This document shows, piece after piece, positions 28,401 through 36,100 of a stretch of DNA of 64,000 nucleotides. Under the pieces are notes generated by a model that saw only the letters and a program-made list of their open reading frames with translations, was not told the origin of the DNA and did no database searches. The stretch is taken from the NCBI RefSeq assembly GCF_008824185.1, contig NZ_CP044426.1, positions 1,806,501 through 1,870,500 on the forward strand, in the 5' to 3' direction. Each line of letters starts with the position of its first letter. The stretch's first letter is position 1. The position numbers and the translations under genes were made by a program. The stretch is from Paracoccus pantotrophus (GTDB taxonomy: Bacteria > Pseudomonadota > Alphaproteobacteria > Rhodobacterales > Rhodobacteraceae).

Positions 28401-30374
28401 GCCGATGCCTTTGCCGACAATGCAATCAACATCTCGGGCAATGCGCTGGCGGCGGCGGGCGGGCTGGTCGGCTGGAACCTGGGCACGATCACCCGCGCCC
28501 GCGCCTCGGGCAGCCTGCTGGTCGCGCTGGACGGCACCGAGGCGCTGGACGGCCCCCGCTCGGCCCTGGGCGGGCTGGCGGGCTGGAACGACGGCAGCAT
28601 CGCCGATGCCTATGCGCTGGCGCCCGTGACCTATTCCGGCAACCTGCCGGCGACCATCGGCGGGCTGGTCGGCTCGAACGCCGGCAGCGTCGCGCGAAGC
28701 CATGCGGCAGGCCGGATCAGTTCCACCGCCGCGCCGGGCCTGCTGCGCCTCGGCGGGCTGGTCGGGGCCAATGACGAAGGCGAGGGCACCGGCAGCACCA
28801 CCGCCTCGTTCTGGGACCGCGAGGCCAGCGGGCAGCAGCAATCCGCCGGCGGCACCGGCCTGACCACGGCCCAGTTGCAGGACACGGCGGGCTTCATGGC
28901 CCGCGCGGCGGGCTGGAGCTTCACGACCACCTGGGCGCCGGGCGGTGACGGCGCCTATCCGCAGCTTTACAGCATCGACCCGGTGCTTTGGGCCGAACCC
29001 GCGCCGCTGTCCGCGACCTATGGCGACGCACTGCCCACGCCCGGCGGCACGGTGCATGGGCTGGGCCGCTACCTGTTCGGCGACCAGCCCGCGGTCGCAG
29101 GGATCTTCAGCCTGCCGGCGGGGGTGCGCAATGCCGGAACCTATCCCGTCCAGACGGCGGGCAGCGTCACCTCGGCCGACGGGACCGGCTATCGCATCGT
29201 CGCCTCGGCGGCGAGCCTGACCATCAACCGCGCGCTGCTGACCGTCTCGGCCAACGACCTGAGCAAGACCTATGGCGAGGAGCGGCGGCTATCGGTCGGG
29301 GACGCCACCGCGACGGGCCTGCGCTACGACGACCGGCTGGCCGCGCTGGACCTGGCCAGCGAGGGCGAGGCGGCCGGGGCCTGGGTCGCCGGCTCACCCT
29401 ATGTCATCACCGCAGGCGGCGCCCGGATCGACGGCGCGGATGGCGATGCGACCGGCAATTACATCATCACCTATGCCGAGGGCGCGCTGGAGGTCTTTCG
29501 GCGCGCCATCACCATCGGCGCGCGCGACGCCGCGGCCCGCTTCGGCACTGCGCCGGTGCTGGACTGGGCGCTGATCGCGGGCAGCCTGGCCCAGGGCGAC
29601 GCGATCACCGACGTCCTGCTGGCCAGCGACGCCACCGTGACCAGCCCGCCGGGCGCTTACGGCATCACCGCCTCGGACGCGCGGATGCTGGCGGGGGCCG
29701 AGGCGAACTATGCCATCACCTATGCCCCCGGCACCTTGCAGATCGTCAGCCCCGGCACGGCCAGGGGGCTGCCGGTCCCGCAGAACACCCTGCCGGGGAC
29801 GGAACTGCCGAACCCGACGGACGGTCCGGTGCCCTTCCCGATCGCGGCGGCCGGTGCGGCCTCGGTGCTGCCGGACGGGTTGCCGCCGCTCACCTCCGGC
29901 CCGCAGGACGACGGGCTGACCCGGTTGGCCGCGCTGTCGGACGAGGTGTCGCAGATGATCGACGCCTGCAGCCAGCACGAGGGCCAGGCCGAGGACATGC
30001 TGGCCTGCCTGTCGCGGGCGCTGGACCGCTATTCCAGCGCGCTGGACGAGCTTTCGGCGGAACTGCCGCCCTCGATGCAGACGGTCTCGGCCATCCTGCG
30101 CCAGGCCAGCGCGGAAATCGGCGCGGCGCGCAGCCGGGCGATGGACCGCCTCGCCACGGCCGGCAGCGAGGCCGAGCGCCGCGCCATCCGCCGCGACGCC
30201 CTGCGCGAGGCCAGCCAGGCCATCGCCGGCGCCCGCGCCGAGATCGTCAAGCAGATCGAGTTGCTGCGGGTCGAAGACCCCGAACTGGCCCGCGCCCATG
30301 CCCGGCAGGAGGGGCTGATCCTTGCCACGGTCGAGAAAGCCGATGCCGTCCTGGTGCGCGCGGTCGGGCTTTAG
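25359..30374 (+). CDS. Two-partner secreted exoprotein TpsA (filamentous-haemagglutinin type) with GLUG and MBG repeats
   Basis: A 1671-residue predicted surface or secreted adhesin. After a signal peptide (about 20-41) comes the TPS secretion domain (about 42-300: RVDQLSDRAIIDWTSFSIGAGG, FVVNRNGILVGREG, the last being an NPNG-like motif). A beta-helix region follows. GLUG-type repeats (GGLVG-x-N/T) run from about 710 to 1175, and MBG-type domains (LTVSANDLSKTYGE near 1290, then two more diverged copies) to about 1465. A helical, coiled-coil-prone C-terminus (about 1520-1671) contains the only two Cys of the mature chain, 12 residues apart (near 1537 and 1549). A C-terminal Cys pair that anchors the protein at the surface is known for HMW1. 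The ATG lies inside tpsB, behind an AGGGAACAGGG purine stretch. Confidence 0.93.
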   Translation: MARKIPRVSRSSARTGSNPGRRLWAALLMCSALVPGPLAAQTLPSGPNVVGGSASVSTPNPGAMRVDQLSDRAIIDWTSFSIGAGGSVRVHQPGRDAALLNRVTGDSPTRIDGFLGANGQVFVVNRNGILVGREGRIATAGFVGSTLDISNEDFTAGRLRFSGDRPGRVENRGRIDIIPGGYAALLGGRVANSGTIRVPLGTVGLGAGRRAVLNLSGDNFLSVALPPAEDGEAMALVEQHGRISADGGVIEIEAATARHAARHAINLSGVTEARTVSGRSGRVVLGGGDGGRVRVAGRVDASGGRRAAAPITAERPAARPERGGSITVTGAEIALEGAVLDASGTGGGGLIRVGGDYRGTGDLPRARRTTLDAGTRLLADGIGHADGGRIIVWSDDHTRFAGGVSVRGGAEGGDGGFAEISSRGELAIRSSGVRVSAPRGRPGTALFDPQNLRIVDEETYDPDDPTHVLVTDIYGMLLDAGHYILSTEGEGDDAGDLVVDTPMTLTFAAGAASHLDLRADNDLLVNAAMSWSGPGQLSLTAGAGLTTLGGLSWSGATALNLTAGESIALAAPVQGPAGMLNLQAPLVTAGAGVSVDSFRLNGASQWRQVAATLPGFAARDFALSDTAGFLRATGGAGTAASRYVITDVYGLQGIGSAGFAGAHYALGADIGAAGTAGWNLGAGFRPIGSRGTPFSGSLDGATAAGGRHAISGLAQVVSSGPGGLFGTIAGATIRNLRLLDIDLDAQQGFAAVAGGLVGETQAGEAPNVIENVLVTGRIAAEMGEDSVSSASFGGLAGLFGDGRITDAESRVALALSGQADGWGDVVMAGGLVGQSLGGMTVTGSRYAGSIESGFDGSEDNSEGFAPASRLGGLVGLTQEGDSIADSTAAAEITQTGSGNWIIGGLVGENAADLSGVSATGTLTLTQEGAETIRLLSLGGLAGTSSGAVSDAWSDVAMDLDTAGYVRAGGLVGVNQGTIGAAYALGGLGLALSGLPEGDSIAEIGGLAGVNEGEIADAFADNAINISGNALAAAGGLVGWNLGTITRARASGSLLVALDGTEALDGPRSALGGLAGWNDGSIADAYALAPVTYSGNLPATIGGLVGSNAGSVARSHAAGRISSTAAPGLLRLGGLVGANDEGEGTGSTTASFWDREASGQQQSAGGTGLTTAQLQDTAGFMARAAGWSFTTTWAPGGDGAYPQLYSIDPVLWAEPAPLSATYGDALPTPGGTVHGLGRYLFGDQPAVAGIFSLPAGVRNAGTYPVQTAGSVTSADGTGYRIVASAASLTINRALLTVSANDLSKTYGEERRLSVGDATATGLRYDDRLAALDLASEGEAAGAWVAGSPYVITAGGARIDGADGDATGNYIITYAEGALEVFRRAITIGARDAAARFGTAPVLDWALIAGSLAQGDAITDVLLASDATVTSPPGAYGITASDARMLAGAEANYAITYAPGTLQIVSPGTARGLPVPQNTLPGTELPNPTDGPVPFPIAAAGAASVLPDGLPPLTSGPQDDGLTRLAALSDEVSQMIDACSQHEGQAEDMLACLSRALDRYSSALDELSAELPPSMQTVSAILRQASAEIGAARSRAMDRLATAGSEAERRAIRRDALREASQAIAGARAEIVKQIELLRVEDPELARAHARQEGLILATVEKADAVLVRAVGL

Positions 30375-32304
30375 GCCCGCCTCCATCCTGGCGGCCGTTC
30401 TGGCGGCGCTGATCGCGGCGCTGCTCATGGCCGCGCAGGCCGCGGCGGCGCCCAAGGTGGCGCTGGTCATCGGCAATGCCGCCTATGCCGGCGTGCCGGC
30501 GCTGGACAACCCCGCCAACGATGCCGAGGACATGACCGCGGCGCTGCGCGACCTGGGCTTCCAGGTGATCCTGGGCGTGGACAGCGACCAGGCGCAGATG
30601 CGGGCGCTGGTCGGCCAGTTCGGCGCGGCGGCGCAGACCGCCGAGGTGGCGCTGTTCTATTACGCCGGCCATGCCTTTCAGGTCGCGGACCGGAACTATC
30701 TGCTGCCGCGGGATTTCCGGCTGGATCGGCTGGACCAGGCGACCGAGCGCACCGTGGCGCTGGACGAGGTGCTGGGGGCGATGGCCAAGGCGCCGGGGGT
30801 CAAGATCGTCCTGCTGGACGCCTGCGGCGACAATCCGCTGCGGCTTCCCGGCGCCGGCAGCGGCCTGGCCCGCATAGGCAGCCCCGCCGATTTCCTGATC
30901 GCCTATGCCACCCAGCCCGGCGCGGTGGCCTTTGACGGCGCCGGCCGCAACGGCACCTTCACCGAGGCGCTGCTGAGCCATATCCACACCCCCGCCCAGG
31001 ACATCGGCGAGATGATGATCGCGGTGCGCAAGGACGTGATGGCGCGCACCGGCGGGCAGCAGATCCCCTGGGACGCCTCGGCGCTGACCCGGCGGTTCCG
31101 CTTTGCCGACGGCCCGCCCACCGCCTCGCCCGAGACGCTGTTCTACCAGGTCTCGGTCCGCGCCGCCGATCCGGCGCTGCTGCGGCTTTACCTGCAACGC
31201 TATCCCAACGGCAGCCATGTCGGCGAGGTGCTGGCGCTGCTGGCGCAGGATCCGGGCCGGGCGGGCCAGGCGCGGCGCAGCATGGGCCCCGAGGCCGAGG
31301 GCACGGCGGGCGAGCAGCTTTGGGATCTGGCGCGGCGCAGCCGGCTGAGGCCGCTGCTGGAAAGCTATGCCCGCAGCTATCCCGACGGGCCACATATCGG
31401 CGAGGCCCGGCGCATGCTGGCCGAACTCTCCGCCCAGGCCGATCCCGGCCCGGCCCGGCGCTGCGAATTGCTGGCGACCCATCCGCGCGACGGGACCGAG
31501 ACCACGCCCGGCGTCTCCTACGAGCTGCTGGCGCAGAACGCCGTCGCGGCGATGCGGGCCTGCGACGAGGCCAGCCGCCTTCACCCCCGGCAGGCGAAAT
31601 ATGTCGCGCTGCTGGCGCGGGCGACGGCGGCCGCCGGCCTGCGCGCCGAGGCGGTGGCGCTTTACGAAGCCGCGGCCGGGCGCGGCGACCTGCGCGCCAT
31701 GGTCAGCCTGGCGCTGCTGAAGGAAACCGGCGACGGCGTGGCCCCCGATCCGGCCGGCGCGCTGGCGCTTTACGAAAGGGCGGCCGCGGCCGGCAGCGCC
31801 GATGCGGCGATCAACCTGGCGGTGACGCTTCTGGACGGGGGAAGCGCCCAGGACCAGCAACGCGGCATCGCGCTGATGCAGCAGGCCTCGCAGGCCGGAT
31901 CACCGATCGCCACCTTCAACCTGGGCGTGCTGGCGCAAGAGGGCCGCTTCGGCGATCCCGGCGACGCCCGGACGCTGTTCGAGCGCGCCGCACGCGAGGG
32001 CGAGCCGCGCGGCCACCGTGCCGCGGCCGTGCTGCTGGACGAGGGGCGCGGCATTCCCCGCGACCCCTCGCGCGCGGCGGTGCAACTGCTGCTGGGCGTC
32101 GCCTCGGACGATGGCAGCCTGCTGCGCGAGCTGGCCGAGCAGGGCGGGAACTGGAACCCAGAGACGCTGGGCGCGCTGCAGCGCCGCCTGGCGCGGGCCG
32201 GGCTCTACCAGGGTCCGGCGGATGGCGCGCCCGGCCCGGCCCTGAGCCAGGCGCTGGAATCGTGGCGCAACGGCGGCTTCACCGCCGCGGCGCTGTCGGG
32301 CTGA
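30322..32304 (+). CDS. Caspase-fold peptidase (C14) with Sel1-like repeats and C-terminal peptidoglycan-binding-like domain
   Basis: A 660-residue exported or membrane-tethered protein. A hydrophobic N-terminal segment (about 20-43) is followed by a caspase p20 domain starting KVALVIGNAAYAG. The catalytic dyad is intact: His117 in YYAGHA and Cys168 in LLDACGDNP; families often have Arg at the Gly169 position. Residues about 300-450 hold degenerate helical repeats, 455-600 Sel1-like repeats (LALLKETGDGVAPDPAGALALYERAAAAG), and about 613-648 a PG_binding_1-like motif (LQRRLARAGLYQGPADGAPG). TTG 30322 has a strong AGGAGGGG seven bases upstream; ATG 30343 is the alternative. It overlaps tpsA by 53 nt (or 32 nt), so co-expression is very likely. 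A role in processing or policing TpsA is inference. Confidence 0.9.
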   Translation: MPRSRKPMPSWCARSGFRPASILAAVLAALIAALLMAAQAAAAPKVALVIGNAAYAGVPALDNPANDAEDMTAALRDLGFQVILGVDSDQAQMRALVGQFGAAAQTAEVALFYYAGHAFQVADRNYLLPRDFRLDRLDQATERTVALDEVLGAMAKAPGVKIVLLDACGDNPLRLPGAGSGLARIGSPADFLIAYATQPGAVAFDGAGRNGTFTEALLSHIHTPAQDIGEMMIAVRKDVMARTGGQQIPWDASALTRRFRFADGPPTASPETLFYQVSVRAADPALLRLYLQRYPNGSHVGEVLALLAQDPGRAGQARRSMGPEAEGTAGEQLWDLARRSRLRPLLESYARSYPDGPHIGEARRMLAELSAQADPGPARRCELLATHPRDGTETTPGVSYELLAQNAVAAMRACDEASRLHPRQAKYVALLARATAAAGLRAEAVALYEAAAGRGDLRAMVSLALLKETGDGVAPDPAGALALYERAAAAGSADAAINLAVTLLDGGSAQDQQRGIALMQQASQAGSPIATFNLGVLAQEGRFGDPGDARTLFERAAREGEPRGHRAAAVLLDEGRGIPRDPSRAAVQLLLGVASDDGSLLRELAEQGGNWNPETLGALQRRLARAGLYQGPADGAPGPALSQALESWRNGGFTAAALSG

Positions 32305-32900
32305 GCGGCGCGGAAAGATCGCCCCTCCGGTCGATGCGCCCGGATATCGGCACGAGGCCCCCGCCGCCATTGCGACGGATCGGGCGGTCCGGGTTTGCGG
32401 GCCGGATTTTCGGGGTCTTTCCATGGGGCAGACTCTAGTCGCAACTGGAGGAAAAAGCCCGGGGCAGGTCAAGCCGCCTTTACCTAAAATACCGATATCA
32501 TGCGCTTCGCAGCCCCGTTGCTGCGAGCGGGTCGCTCGCGATACAAGCAGAGCGCTGATCTGCCGGCATGGCAGGAAGTCATATGTGGTGCTGTGGCCAA
32601 CCGACGAGCGAGTCGGAAAGGGCGCCCTGTGACACAAAAGGCAAATCTTCCTGAAACGCCACAAGTCTTTGAAATTTCAGAGAGTCTTGCTCTGTTCTCC
32701 ATCCGAATCCTGAACGAATCCAGTGGCTTTGGCTAGCGCGTTTTTCGTTAACTGCCTTTTATTTCACTTCGCACGCGGGTTATCGTGTTGGGGCTGGCAA
32801 AGTTCGGAGGTTCACAATTGCTTCGAGGTTGGTTCGCGATCTTGCAGGCCTTGAGGTGATCGGCCGCGCCGTAGTGTATGAAGCGCTCTCCCGATATTGC
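32305..32900. other. Non-coding junction between the TPS locus and the island
   Basis: No gene supported. The first 320 bases are GC-rich like the chromosome; from about 32480 the sequence becomes more AT-rich. The left end repeats of the island sit at 32628-32690. Short open frames here have neither a ribosome site nor a family-like product. Confidence 0.6.
32628..32690. repeat. Left end repeats of the island
   Basis: A 38-nt segment at 32631-32668 (beginning GACACAAAAGGCAA and containing CTGAAACGCCA) is repeated in direct orientation at 42865-42902 with 33 of 38 bases identical. Next to it, TTTCAGAGAGTCTTGC (32675-32690) is the exact reverse complement of 42875-42890. The segment starts with TGTGACAC (32628-32635); the right end read inward starts TGTGAGAC. 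This clustering of direct and inverted short repeats at a TGT terminus is what transposase-binding ends of Tn7-like or Tn5053-like elements look like. Confidence 0.6.
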
Positions 32901-33284
32901 TTATTGCTCATGCCGTTGCATGTTCCCATCCGATAAATCCACCCAGAAATCGAGGTGGATGCCGCGATAGGGAAATTCGGCGCCTTTTTCAGTATGGTCG
33001 ATAACCCCCGCATCTGCGAGCGTGATCACGTCCTGATGCACGGCTGGCGCATCGCGCCCGACCCGGCGCGCAAGCTCGTCAATGGACATGACCCCTTGCC
33101 CGGCGAGCGCCATGATAACCCTAAGACGAGAAGGTGTGAGAACCCGATGCAGATCCTCGTAGCTGCGAAGATACAGCGCGGGGACCGCTTCGCGGACCTT
33201 GGCTGCAACGGCCAGTTCGCCTGCTTCGGTGAAGCCTGCGCGAAAATTGGCCCCCGTGTCCAGATGGATGTTCAGAGTGCTCAT
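32901..33284 (-). CDS. Winged-helix transcriptional regulator (HVO_A0114-like), orphan antitoxin type
   Basis: A 127-residue DNA-binding protein. A winged helix-turn-helix spans about 45-115 (LTPSRLRVIMALAGQGVMSIDELARRVGRDAPAVHQDVITLADAGVIDHTEKG, with a wing ending in IHLDFWVDL). This pattern matches the HVO_A0114 family of predicted regulators, which are often encoded just after a TumE-type toxin. Here the upstream 113 nt hold no intact TumE-like gene, so the regulator appears to be an orphan. It may be read from the same transcript as the HigBA-like pair upstream. The role as an antitoxin is an inference from family context. Confidence 0.75.
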   Translation of the reverse strand: MSTLNIHLDTGANFRAGFTEAGELAVAAKVREAVPALYLRSYEDLHRVLTPSRLRVIMALAGQGVMSIDELARRVGRDAPAVHQDVITLADAGVIDHTEKGAEFPYRGIHLDFWVDLSDGNMQRHEQ

Positions 33285-33397
33285 TGTGTTCCTGCCAGCA
33301 TTATCGGGTGCCCCTGGAAATGCTGGTCGGCATTCATCCGATCATGCGGGAGGCAGGTGATTTCCGGTTGGCTTCCAACTACTCGACGCATTCAGGG

Positions 33398-33676
33398 TCA
33401 ACCCGCCAAGGCACGCTGCACCGCACCGGGCTCTTTCTCGATCACCCGCAGCAGCGTGGCAGCAGGACCAGAGACGCGACGCTGACCTTGTTCCCATTTT
33501 CGATACCCCGAAAGGCTCATCCCCATCAATGGGGCCATTTGCGCCTGTGTCAGCTTCGCCCGCATCCTGACCTCGCGCGGGTCGACCGGCTCGTGCAGGA
33601 TTGCGGGGCCTTCTCCCTTGGCATGGGCCAGTGCCTCGCCCATGGCCTGGATTAGATCTTCGCCAAACGTGCTCAT
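33398..33676 (-). CDS. higA: Helix-turn-helix antitoxin of a HigBA-like pair
   Basis: A 92-residue protein with an XRE-like helix-turn-helix (about 40-80: REVRMRAKLTQAQMAPLMGMSLSGYRKWEQGQRR). It should bind the toxin encoded just upstream and repress the operon. ATG 33676 overlaps the toxin stop (ATGA) and has an AAGGAAAGGA ribosome site; an ATG at 33691 in the same frame is possible. Toxin-first gene order is typical of higBA and related modules. The residues LTQAQMAPLMGMSLSGYRKWEQG are very close to known HigA/MqsA-like antitoxins. Confidence 0.82.
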   Translation of the reverse strand: MSTFGEDLIQAMGEALAHAKGEGPAILHEPVDPREVRMRAKLTQAQMAPLMGMSLSGYRKWEQGQRRVSGPAATLLRVIEKEPGAVQRALAG

Positions 33677-34002
33677 TTCCTTTCCTTCCATGCAGCCTTC
33701 AGCGCCGTGGCCAGCGCGGCCACCGTGCGCTTTTCATCCGGGGTCATGTCGCTTCTCGCGTTCTTGGCATAGGCCAGCAGCGCGTAAAGCGGCATGGTTT
33801 CATCCAGATAGTAGTAGATCACCCGAGCACCGCCCCGTTTGCCTCGACCTGAGGCCGCGAACCGGAGCTTGCGCACCCCACCCGTGCCAGGGATCTCATC
33901 ACCGGCCATGGGGTTTTCGGCCAGAAACTCGATCAGTTCCCGCTTCTCGTCTTCATTGAACAGCTTTTCGGTCTGTCGGGTGAAGATAGGGGTTTCCGCC
34001 AC
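33673..34002 (-). CDS. higB: RelE/ParE-superfamily toxin of a HigBA-like pair
   Basis: A 109-residue toxin of the RelE fold: PIFTRQTEKLFNEDEKRELIEFLAENPMAGDEIPGTGGVRKLRFA, then RGGARVIYYYLDETMPLYALLAYAKNARSDMTPDEKR. These are the hallmark strands and the late Lys/Arg-rich region of HigB-2/RelE-type mRNA interferases, which cleave mRNA at the ribosome. Length is normal. It starts below a palindromic operator-like site (34014-34045) and overlaps the antitoxin gene by 4 nt. Confidence 0.85.
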   Translation of the reverse strand: MAETPIFTRQTEKLFNEDEKRELIEFLAENPMAGDEIPGTGGVRKLRFAASGRGKRGGARVIYYYLDETMPLYALLAYAKNARSDMTPDEKRTVAALATALKAAWKERK

Positions 34003-34013
34003 TGTCTGCGTGC

Positions 34014-34045
34014 TTGCATGTAGCCCATCGGGTTACTTATTGCAA
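34014..34045 (-). promoter_or_regulatory. Nested inverted repeat upstream of higBA, probable operator
   Basis: The inner palindrome GTAGCCC-ATC-GGGTTAC (34020-34036) has one mismatch. It is enclosed by an outer pair TTGCA (34014-34018) and TGCAA (34041-34045). It ends 12 bp upstream of the toxin start, where the antitoxin would bind to autoregulate the operon. Confidence 0.5.
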
Positions 34046-34098
34046 GAGGTGCTGTGTAATTTGAGATAAGACCAACGTGATCGTTTCTGCCAAGCAAG

Positions 34099-35451
34099 TC
34101 ATTGCCGCTCGGACATCAGGCCAAGCGCGTCCCACATCCAGCTGAAATCATAGTTTGCCATCGGCGTGCCCGGCTGACGCGCGCTGCCGTTTTCCAGATG
34201 CTTCAGCCAATCGACCACCTTCTTTCTGCCCGCAGCACTGCGCACGGCCTGTCGCGGTGTCTTGTCGCCCAGCACGGGAACCGGTTGGTCAAGGATTGCG
34301 TGATAATGGTTGTCCAGAAACTCCGCCAGCACCTCCCGCGCCAGTTCCGGGGGCAGGTCTTCGCCATCACTCTGTCGGCCGTCGCCTTGCGATTGCTGGT
34401 CACGCATCACCTGCTGCGCGGTCTGGATCGCTGTCAGTGGAGGACGAAGCAGCTTGCCGGCCACCGCCTGGATCATGGCCTTGCCGCGTTCTGCACGCTC
34501 TCGCGAATTTACGTTCAGGAGCAGAGCTTTGCCCTTCAGCGTGATCGTCCCCAGCACCGTACCACCGTCGACAAAGCTGCCGATCACCAGTCCGCCGCTC
34601 TTGCCTGGTTTGCGACGCGTCGTCGCCGCCAACCAGTCCCAGGTCTTTGCCCCGCAGGACTCCAGCTCTGGCATGCGGTCCAGCATGTCGGCGATCTGTG
34701 CCTGCTGCACGCCCTTGGTAAAGGGGAAACGCAGCTCGCAGAACAGCAGATCATCGCCATCGGTGTTGGTCAGGTCCGGCATCTGTGGATCGAGAAGACC
34801 GGGTAATTGGCTGAAGAGCCAGGCATTGGAAAACAGCGGTGCGCAGCCCTGCAGCTTCTCGGGCACCAGCTTCGGATCCTGCCCGCGCTTCAATTTCAAC
34901 ACCTGCCGGAGCCCGTCGAAGAGCAGTTCCGAGGCGGCAGCAGGGTAGATCAGCAATCCGCCGGAGATCACATGATGATCGCCAACTGGCACCACGCGGG
35001 CGGCAATGCGGTCCCAGATGTTCAGAGACTGCGTGGCGCTGTGTTCGGTGACGGTCACTGGTGCCGTCCCGGCGATAAGGTCACGCAATTTCATGCTCTG
35101 ACCCGGGATCACCTCGGATACCTCGTAGAGGCTGGCCCAGGCATCACGCAACCCGAGCATGTATTCCCGAGCTGCGGCGCCTTCGCGACCTTTTCCTCGT
35201 GCGAGATAGGCATCAACCACCGAGAGCCCATGTTTGCCATAGCGACGGGAAATGAAATCCTCGAACGCACAGCCCCAAAGCGTCCAGGGCAGTTGCTCGC
35301 CGAGAAGTTCCGCCAAGTCTTCGAAGTCGATCTCGAATTCTTCGAGCGCAGGCAGAAGGTGCTCATCCACCACCTTGGCTAAGCGCGGGCGCCAGGTGGC
35401 ATCGGTTTCGGCGAAGCGGATCAGGCCGCTGAGATCGTGGGAATCCTTCAA
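34099..35451 (-). CDS. Uncharacterised 450-residue island protein with conserved C-terminal helical motif
   Basis: I do not recognise a characterised function. The central block SLYEVSEVIPGQSMKLRDLI...VTVTEHSATQSLNIWDRIAARVVPVGDHHVISGG (about 105-165) has the look of a beta-rich module seen in uncharacterised SEC-C-associated proteins, but no SEC-C Cys/His motif is present. The C-terminus (about 375-450: LDNHYHAILDQPVPVLGDKTPRQAVRSAAGRKKVVDWLKHLEN) recalls the toxin-binding helices of Xre/MbcA/ParS antitoxins. TTG 35451 is chosen because AGGAGG lies six bases upstream; an upstream TTG at 35490 is in frame. It is soluble, without signal or membrane span. It sits between two toxin-antitoxin modules, followed in transcription by higBA. 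Confidence 0.7.
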   Translation of the reverse strand: MKDSHDLSGLIRFAETDATWRPRLAKVVDEHLLPALEEFEIDFEDLAELLGEQLPWTLWGCAFEDFISRRYGKHGLSVVDAYLARGKGREGAAAREYMLGLRDAWASLYEVSEVIPGQSMKLRDLIAGTAPVTVTEHSATQSLNIWDRIAARVVPVGDHHVISGGLLIYPAAASELLFDGLRQVLKLKRGQDPKLVPEKLQGCAPLFSNAWLFSQLPGLLDPQMPDLTNTDGDDLLFCELRFPFTKGVQQAQIADMLDRMPELESCGAKTWDWLAATTRRKPGKSGGLVIGSFVDGGTVLGTITLKGKALLLNVNSRERAERGKAMIQAVAGKLLRPPLTAIQTAQQVMRDQQSQGDGRQSDGEDLPPELAREVLAEFLDNHYHAILDQPVPVLGDKTPRQAVRSAAGRKKVVDWLKHLENGSARQPGTPMANYDFSWMWDALGLMSERQ

Positions 35452-35836
35452 GCGCACCTCCTGTTTCGTTGCCGCGTGATAGGAAACCAAGGCAGGGTGG
35501 ACAAGGGCACAGCCGCTCGGGCTCAGCGGTTCAAGGTGGCGAAATCAACACGATCCGCGAGAACGGCCGAGGCTGGCGGGAAGATTGCCCCGCGGCCAGG
35601 GCTCGGAACGAGACCCATGACGCCGGCCACGACGCAAAATGGGCGTGCAGGTCGATCATTGACGGATCCCGCCAGGAGAGTTCAACCTTGCCCCCATGGG
35701 TCTCAGTTTCATTTCAGCTCAGGCCTTCTCTCCACAAAATGGGTTGTAGGGACGGGGCTGGCAGCGATGCAGGTTGAAAATCTCCGCAGCATGATGTATA
35801 TGTTCATGCATATACATATGCACAGGAGGGGCGATC
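35452..35836. other. Intergenic region between the divergent 450-residue protein gene and vapBC
   Basis: About 385 bases without a supported gene. Open frames here are short and lack ribosome sites. The right end carries the vapBC promoter/operator (35774-35816). The left part presumably holds the promoter for the minus-strand gene, but I see no convincing -35/-10 pair. Confidence 0.5.
35774..35816 (+). promoter_or_regulatory. vapBC promoter with overlapping palindromic operator
   Basis: TTGAAA (35774-35779) and TATATG (35797-35802) are 17 bp apart. An 8-bp inverted repeat, TGTATATG (35795-35802) and CATATACA (35809-35816) with a 6-nt spacer, covers the -10 element. This is the expected layout for autorepression by a VapB-VapC complex. 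AGGAGGGG precedes the vapB ATG. Confidence 0.6.
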
Positions 35837-36100
35837 ATGCCGCGACCGCAGCCACATTCAGAGCCTCGTGAAGCCAAGCTCTTCCGTAACAACAAGAGCC
35901 AGGCCGTCCGCATTCCCGCAGACTTCGAGATGCCGGGGGATCGGGTGAACATCTATCGTGATGGGAACCGACTTATCATCGAGCCGGTGCGCCGCAAGAA
36001 CCTGCTTGAAGTGCTGGCCGGACTAGACCCGCTCGGACCAGAGGATCAGTTTCCTGACGTTGACGAGACGCTTCTCCCGGCCAGGGAAATCGACCTTTGA
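35837..36100 (+). CDS. vapB: VapB-family antitoxin (AbrB/SpoVT fold)
   Basis: An 87-residue antitoxin. The N-terminal swapped-hairpin DNA-binding domain reads AKLFRNNKSQAVRIPADFEMPGDRVNIYRDGNRLIIEP (about 13-50), a classic VapB/MazE-type pattern. The acidic C-terminal tail (LGPEDQFPDVDETLLPAREIDL) would wrap the VapC toxin. The strong AGGAGGGG ribosome site and the palindrome upstream fit an autoregulated module. The stop overlaps the vapC start by 4 nt (TTGA). Confidence 0.92.
   Translation: MPRPQPHSEPREAKLFRNNKSQAVRIPADFEMPGDRVNIYRDGNRLIIEPVRRKNLLEVLAGLDPLGPEDQFPDVDETLLPAREIDL

Noticed and set aside
25392..29057. 1221-residue minus-strand open frame opposite tpsA
   Set aside because: Shadow of the repetitive tpsA gene; repeats in its translation mirror the GLUG codons.
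32484..32736. Short open frames on both strands around the left island end
   Set aside because: They overlap the end repeats, have no ribosome site and no family-like product.
33281..33391. 36-codon minus-strand frame (MRRVVGSQ...) that overlaps the winged-helix regulator start by ATGA
   Set aside because: Spacing suggests coupling, but it matches no TumE-like toxin or other family and is too short to support; likely a remnant.
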